Shown: one piece after another, positions 59,114 to 64,000 of the stretch | Numbering within the stretch: the first letter of the stretch is position 1 | How the letters are laid out: the number at the start of each line of letters is the position of its first letter | Assembly (NCBI GenBank): GCA_021234155.1 | Contig: JAJEKV010000251.1 | Span: 470,810-534,809 of the forward strand | Source: Isoetes taiwanensis | Lineage: Eukaryota > Streptophyta > Lycopodiopsida > Isoetales > Isoetaceae | Direction: 5' to 3' | DNA: 64,000 nucleotides | The notes under the pieces: model-generated | What the model saw: the letters and a program-made list of their open reading frames with translations, nothing else | Told to the model about the DNA's origin: nothing | The model's database searches: none | Made by a program: the position numbers and the translations under genes

Positions 59114-59562
59114 GTCTCACACGTCGCGCCAGGACAGATTTCTAGAATTTAGGAATGGGGCCGGGTAGCGATGTGAGACCATGCCCAAAAATGCCCAAAA
59201 CAGCTCCAAATCGACTAAGTGAGGGGTCAATTCTGCCTAACTCGATGAGTTTAGTGGAATTACAGCCTTAGATCACTTAAATTGAGTAAGCCTAGCCCAA
59301 TTAGGGCCCATGTCTCATACGCCGTACTGCCAGATGATTTCTACATTTTCAAAATCGGTGCGAGCTAACGTGTGAGACCGCACCATTTCTTCACCAAATG
59401 ATCTCCAAATTTATGCGATAGGTTCAAGAGTTGTTCTTAGCATGCTCAAACCCTAGAAATAGTCTTTAAACTTGCAATTGTATCCCTTAATAGATCGGAA
59501 TTACCTAATCTCTAAAAATCTAGGTCATCCAAAAATTAGGGTTTTCCCTTTCTATAAATAAG
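59114..59562 (+). promoter_or_regulatory. Palindrome pair and TATA promoter of the second accessory gene
   Basis: Palindrome 3 (59114-59179: GTCTCACA/TGTGAGAC outer arms) and palindrome 4 (59312-59378: GTCTCATACG/CGTGTGAGAC) are ~198 bp apart, as before the H3-like gene. TATA box CTATAAATAAG is at 59552-59562. Sequence between the palindromes is not conserved with the first pair, so this is shared architecture, not a simple duplication. Confidence 0.68.
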
Positions 59563-59670
59563 TCCCCCATTTCTTATTTGGCACGCAAATTTGCTCCCAA
59601 ACGCTTAGGGCGATCTTTCAGCTCCTCGAGGCTTACGCATCCGTTTGATACTCCCTTCCTTGCTAGATCA

Positions 59671-61206
59671 ATGGCCTTTGCCGATTTGAGGGCGATGGTA
59701 CGGCGCAAGTGCCCATTCTTGAGGCGGATGTCAACGACATCTTCCAAGTCTTTGTGAAAGAAATCGACATCCAAGCTACGCTAAATGCAACCCGACTTAT
59801 AGGCGGTGCTAGCAGCAGAATTTCAAGCTAGGGTAGGACCCTCCCTTGTCCAAGTCCCCACGCATAGGATACTTCGTTTCCCGCCCATCCCTTCAAAGTA
59901 GCTTTGGGCGATGTCCCCAACATCGCCAAGTATTTGACTAACAAGGCGCAGAGACTGCTGACTACATGGTCCCGACGACCCAACAGGGACCAAGTACTTC
60001 TCTTACACCGCAGCCCTAGCCATCTTCTTATCCCACATGTAGAGAGCAGGATGGGGCAACCTCTATCCCTATCGGATGGAGGTAGACCCCATAGCGCCCA
60101 AGCGAGAAGAGCGTATGTCTTGTTGCGGTATCAACAGAGCAGGGGAAGCAAGAGAGGATGAGGAGGAGTCGGACGACGAAGGATACACGGAGCTCGACTC
60201 AGACGAAGAACGGCGCCAAGCAGAGCAGGAGCTGATCAACCCGAGCGAGAGCCGGGGCAGGCATCGAGTCGCCTCCCCTTCGGGCTAGGCATCACAAGCC
60301 TAGCCCCTATCATCATCAATCGGAGAGGAGTATCTACTCCTCAAATGACATCCGTAACCTTCCCGAATGCGGGGAGAGGGAGCTGAGGGTTGGACGAACT
60401 GCTTCCACCAAGCTGCAGGGCTCACATGGACGACTTCATCGTCCGGGGAGCCTCAGACTTCCGCTTCAAGTGAGGGAGGCCGACACCTACACAGGGGAGA
60501 CGACCTCCGATATCCAGTGCCTACAAAGAAAGATCGTGCAATTGATGGACGAGCCGGAGCTGCCAACAGAGGAGGAGGAGTTCCTCGCCTCCAAGAACAG
60601 ATGGGGATCTGTGGGAAGACCACGAGCATCCTAATGCCGAGTCCTCCGACATCACCCCGCCAAAAGGGAGAAGGAATCGACCTCGGGAGGCTCGACCGCG
60701 ACAATTGAAGACTACTGTGGAGCCGATCGAAATTGAGGTCGATTTAGTACGGGGCGCACAGAGCCGGAGGCCAAACAAGCGAGAAGCTCGGGCGACACAC
60801 AACGGCATGTGTCGCTTCGTGTACTACTTGCCGCCGATGGATGGGAGAATAGCGGTAATACACCGCAAGTTCACCCCCGTAGGTGAAGAAGGAGTGTTCA
60901 TGCCGATTGCACTCTCAAGCCCGCAGCATGCTCGAATAGCAACAAACGCCGACTATGTCAGTTTTAGTCAAGAGGGCAATGGCACTTGACCTCTTCGACT
61001 TCGCCATACCCCCACCGACGCCAGCGAAAGATTGGCGATGGATCGCGCCCCTACATCCCACCCAGGAGGGAAGACCCGTGAGAGCCATACAGGAGGCTCG
61101 CCGGCAAGCATCATCGGGAACTTGGGTCACTTTCGGTAGGGACGCCCAAGTTAAGAAGTTTCTTGAAGACAACCCGTCTTACCGGCATGATTTCAAGACT
61201 AGTTAG
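59671..61206 (+). pseudogene. Second accessory gene of the gypsy element, unknown, frame-broken
   Basis: ATG at 59671 (MAFADLRAMVRRK) lies ~110 bp after the TATA box. Coding texture continues with several frame changes: ILEADVNDIFQVFVKEIDIQ (about 59723-59780), a Glu/Asp-rich stretch (about 60145-60230), CRFVYYLPPMDGRIAVIHRK (about 60810-60870) and a final clean frame, LFDFAIPPPTPAKDWRWIAP to KKFLEDNPSYRHDFKTS, ending at 61206. I recognise no family. The final ~80 residues look like a compact domain. High GC content and opposite-strand ORFs are side effects. Confidence 0.4.
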
Positions 61207-61924
61207 ACTCTTGATCCAGGAGACTTTTTGTATCTCGAAATATTATATGGTATATGAATATAAATCCTATTGCACTTTAAATGTTTTGTTCATGTATTTT
61301 GCCCCACAATTATACCAACAAACATAAACAATGCAAGGGAACAAATGAAACTAACCATATAGCCATGAATTACTTGTGCATGCAGCTAGAGGCCTAAACG
61401 CTGGGGAACGACAACCCATGAGACCTTATAGAAGAGCAAACCCCGCCCACTCACCACCAAGCAGGGAACCTATTTGAAGACATGGAACCCATGAAGAGGA
61501 GGAGATAGCCTGATGAGAACGGACCGAGCAAGATAAAGGCCTTACCGTCCCCATACAAGTGAGGGGTGGAACGCCACCGCCGCAAGCATCAGCCCTGAGG
61601 GGCGTGAAGGGACAAGAAGAGGAGCAAGAGAAGGAGATCCTCCACCCCCGAATCTTCCGACTCAAGTTCGACTGCGACTGACTCGAGGAAGAGGAAGAAT
61701 AGGCTCGCCAGAACCAACAGATGGAAGGCAGAGGAACACCCCAGATGGATCTATTAAAGAGACACCGTGGCCTCCTCGACTACCGTAAGAAGGTAGATTC
61801 GCGACCGGGCAATGTATGGAAGGCCCTGAAGAACAATTCTCGTGGGAGAACAGTCGATTGGAAGCAGAGGCATGGCCGGACTTAAATGAGTGAGTACGGC
61901 AACGCTTTATGGCATGAAAGATAA
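61207..61924 (+). other. Gypsy leader and degenerate gag start
   Basis: An AT-rich stretch (61207-61380) that may hold the 3' end of the second gene is followed by GC-rich sequence with broken frames that probably encodes the start of Gag. No motif is certain. Confidence 0.4.
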
Positions 61925-62900
61925 AGACAAAGGCAGAGTTGCAAATGTACCAACTTGAAAGGAGCCGCACGGATTTGGTGGAAGGGTTATGCAAAGGCAC
62001 ACCGGCTTGAGCAGTGGATGCTTGTAAGTTCAAGAAGTTTGCAAAAGCCTTCAAGCGCCATTACGCCCCAAGGGAACATAAGTCCAAAGATGATGCAAAG
62101 AAGCCTCTATAGGCTCCAACAGGAAACAAATCACCCGTAAATATACAGAGGAATTCATGAGGCTAAGGCTGTATGTGCCGGGTTGGGAGAGAAGCATGCG
62201 CTGGAAAGCTATATCGAGGGGCTGAATGAGGAGATCCGCGAAGCTTGTGAGAGCAATAAACCCTAGGACAAGATCGGGCGAGTCCAAGGCTATAAGGTGG
62301 TGGGCTCCGGACCTCGTAATAGCGGGCGTAAGTTAGCAGATTTCCGGTGATAAAGGCAAGGCGACAGAAGCTATAGCCCTGTGGCAGCACCCAGTGCGGC
62401 TAGAGCCCCACATGGGGAAACCAGGGGAAGCAAAGCAGAGAAGAAGCAGTGTGTCCTTCAAGGACAAGCGGGAGGGGTCAAACTACTCCAAAGCAAAGGC
62501 GATCCTTTGGCAAGCGATGCCCAAGGAAAAGAGGCAGGAGTGCATAGAAAAGATTGAAGTTTGTGTGCTTCCAAATTAGCCATAGGACGTTAAAACCGCC
62601 CCTACGCCATGAGTGCAGCTCTAGCGGAGTTGGAAGATTGGGACGACCGTCTCGGGACGACGACGGGCCAAGAGGCCCGCGACTACATCTGTGGTGAGTG
62701 TCATATCTTTGCCGCAATAGATACCTGAGCAAGAGAGCCAAGATAAGGTAATTTCCACAAAAGAGGGAAGGCCAAGGCTAAGTCCTTCATAGTCTTGATA
62801 GACTCGTGAAGTAGCCATAACTTTGCATCCCCTTAATGGTTCAGATGTTGAAGTTGAAGCCGCTAAAGTCAAAGCCAAGACCCGTTGTTTTAGCAAGTGG
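61925..62900 (+). pseudogene. Ty3/gypsy gag, frameshifted
   Basis: Pieces of a Retrotrans_gag domain: LKGAARIWWKGYAKAH (about 61957), FKKFAKAFKRHYAPREHKSK (about 62028), then FMRLRLYVPGLGEKHALESY (about 62154) and IEGLNEEIREAC. These match the W-W-Y and 'F..LR.Y.PGL' pattern of plant gypsy Gag. At least three frameshifts lie in 300 bp. A zinc knuckle was not found. Confidence 0.75.
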
Positions 62901-62929
62901 TGCAAAGAAGGCGGCGTATGGCAAGAGAA

Positions 62930-64000
62930 TTAATCTACATCGACTTGCCAAGGATTAATATCCAGATATGGGGGCAGAAGTAATGGGCATTGGCAAGTAT
63001 GACTTGATCATAGGAATGGAGTACCTTACGCCAGGGCCATTATCGATGTGGAAAGCTTGAAGGTGACCTTCCCAACGCCCGACGGGCAAGATCATTGAGA
63101 TAACACAGGTAAGGAAGTTGTTCCCATCATGCAAAGTGTATGTCTTCTAAACTACTGTTCAAGTGCATCAAGAGTGAGCAAGTGGCATACATCTTCAAGC
63201 TTGAGATTAGTGAGCCGTAATCGAAGGAAGCAAAGAAGACAAGGTGCTCGCCAAGTTGTCGGGCAAGTAGCTAAAGCCGATCACTTGAGTTCCATGATCT
63301 CTTTCCGGATGAGATCAAGCAGCCTCCCCTCCATATAGGGGAGTTGAGTGCGAGATTGCACTTTCGAACCGGGAACAAAGCCAACGAAAGCAAGGCTCCA
63401 TATAGAATGACAACGCAGAATTGCTCTGAGCTAAAGCTAGCTTGCGGGAGCCGCTTGACCTAGGTTTTATTAGACCTAGTGTTTCGCCATTTGGAGAGCC
63501 CATTCTCTTTTCGTTAAGAAGAAGGATGGCGCTTTAAGGATGCATAGACTATAGGCGGAGTTGAACAAGCACACCATTAAGAACAAGTACGCTGCTCCCC
63601 GGATCGATGACTTGATGGATCGGCTCCAAGGTGCAAAGATCTTCTCCAAAAATCGACTTAAGGTCGAGTTATCATCAGATCGGGATAAATGAAGAAGATA
63701 TCCATAAGCCGCCTTAACGCGTGTATGGGTACTATGAGTTTCTGTAATGCCTTTGGCTTATCGAATGCTTCAAGAACGCTCATGAGAGCTCATGAAGCGA
63801 CATCTTGTGGGAGTTTTAGACACCTTTGTGATTGTTTCTTTGATGACATTTTGGTGTATAGCAGATCCCTTTGAAGAGCATGCACAACACTTGAGAAGAG
63901 GCCGGAGAAGTTGAAGAGGCACCGCTTGCACGCCAAGTTGTCGGGCGTGCTAATTTCAAGAAATGCAGAAGGTGGGAGTATCTAGGTCATGTGATCCTCA
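62930..64000 (+). pseudogene. Ty3/gypsy protease end and reverse transcriptase (partial)
   Basis: YDLIIGMEYLT (about 63000) and the following RAIIDVESLKVTF are the end of the aspartic protease. RT begins near 63308 (FPDEIKQPPLH), then [58 protein letters not shown] and a FFDDILVYS-like catalytic block near 63838-63862. The window ends inside YLGHVI. Many frameshifts and stops interrupt it. The [11 protein letters not shown] and FDDILVYS wording identifies Ty3/gypsy. Confidence 0.85.

Larger units (their letters stand above)
55373..64000 (+). mobile_element. Large Ty3/gypsy element with extra upstream genes (runs off window)
   Basis: Order: putative 5' LTR, tRNA-iMet primer site, histone H3-like gene, a second unknown gene, then Retrotrans_gag, protease and reverse transcriptase in the Ty3/gypsy style. 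The RT is still in progress at the right edge. Gag-pol is heavily frameshifted, so this copy is dead. The link between the extra genes and the element rests on their position between primer site and gag. The 3' LTR is outside the window. Confidence 0.65.

Overview
The window looks like plant nuclear DNA made almost entirely of nested and decayed transposable elements. Plant hallmarks are Ty1/copia and Ty3/gypsy elements primed by initiator tRNA-Met, L1-type LINEs with a C-terminal zf-RVT zinc finger, a CACTA terminus, a hAT-type miniature element and spliced genes with GT-AG introns. A decayed cGMP-dependent (PKG-like) kinase fragment suggests a non-flowering land plant such as a fern, lycophyte or bryophyte, but this is inference. 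No intact, ordinary host gene is visible.

1-23.6 kb: one copy of a ~1.9 kb duplicated segment ending in a foldback element (second copy at 20.7-22.6 kb); a non-autonomous LTR element with three LTRs, an intact 5-bp target-site duplication (TSD) and an internal domain built of short hairpins; a kinase pseudogene; a dimeric tandem repeat; and a full-length LINE (8265-19617, 11-bp TSD) that was itself hit by a Ty1/copia element (13635-18829, TSD CATAA). The LINE sits inside an AT-rich repeat whose second copy lies inverted near 23.1-23.6 kb.

26-33 kb: an unusual gene island. A minus-strand decayed gene looks like a beta-class DNA methyltransferase. Next to it is an array of about ten copies of a GC-rich ~23-bp quasi-palindrome. 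Then come a short coiled-coil ORF and a spliced plus-strand gene whose C-terminal part resembles a ParB/sulfiredoxin domain. These may be pieces of one mobile element.

34-55 kb: 3' LINE fragment; a decayed minus-strand DDE-type transposase (DFSEN / SDG / HGKG motifs); an endonuclease-only LINE interrupted by a hAT-type miniature element (TSD ATGGAAAG); a minus-strand Ty1/copia element cut at its gag start by a CACTA-type end; a second nearly full LINE (about 48034-54155); and purine/thiamine-metabolism gene fragments.

55-64 kb: the left part of a large Ty3/gypsy element running off the right edge. Between its putative 5' LTR/primer site and gag lie two extra transcription units, each preceded by a pair of ~70-bp palindromes about 195 bp apart and a TATA box. 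The first encodes a histone H3 fold with CENH3-like features. This histone-carrying element is the most exciting candidate in the window. The ParB/palindrome island and the hairpin-array LTR element come next.
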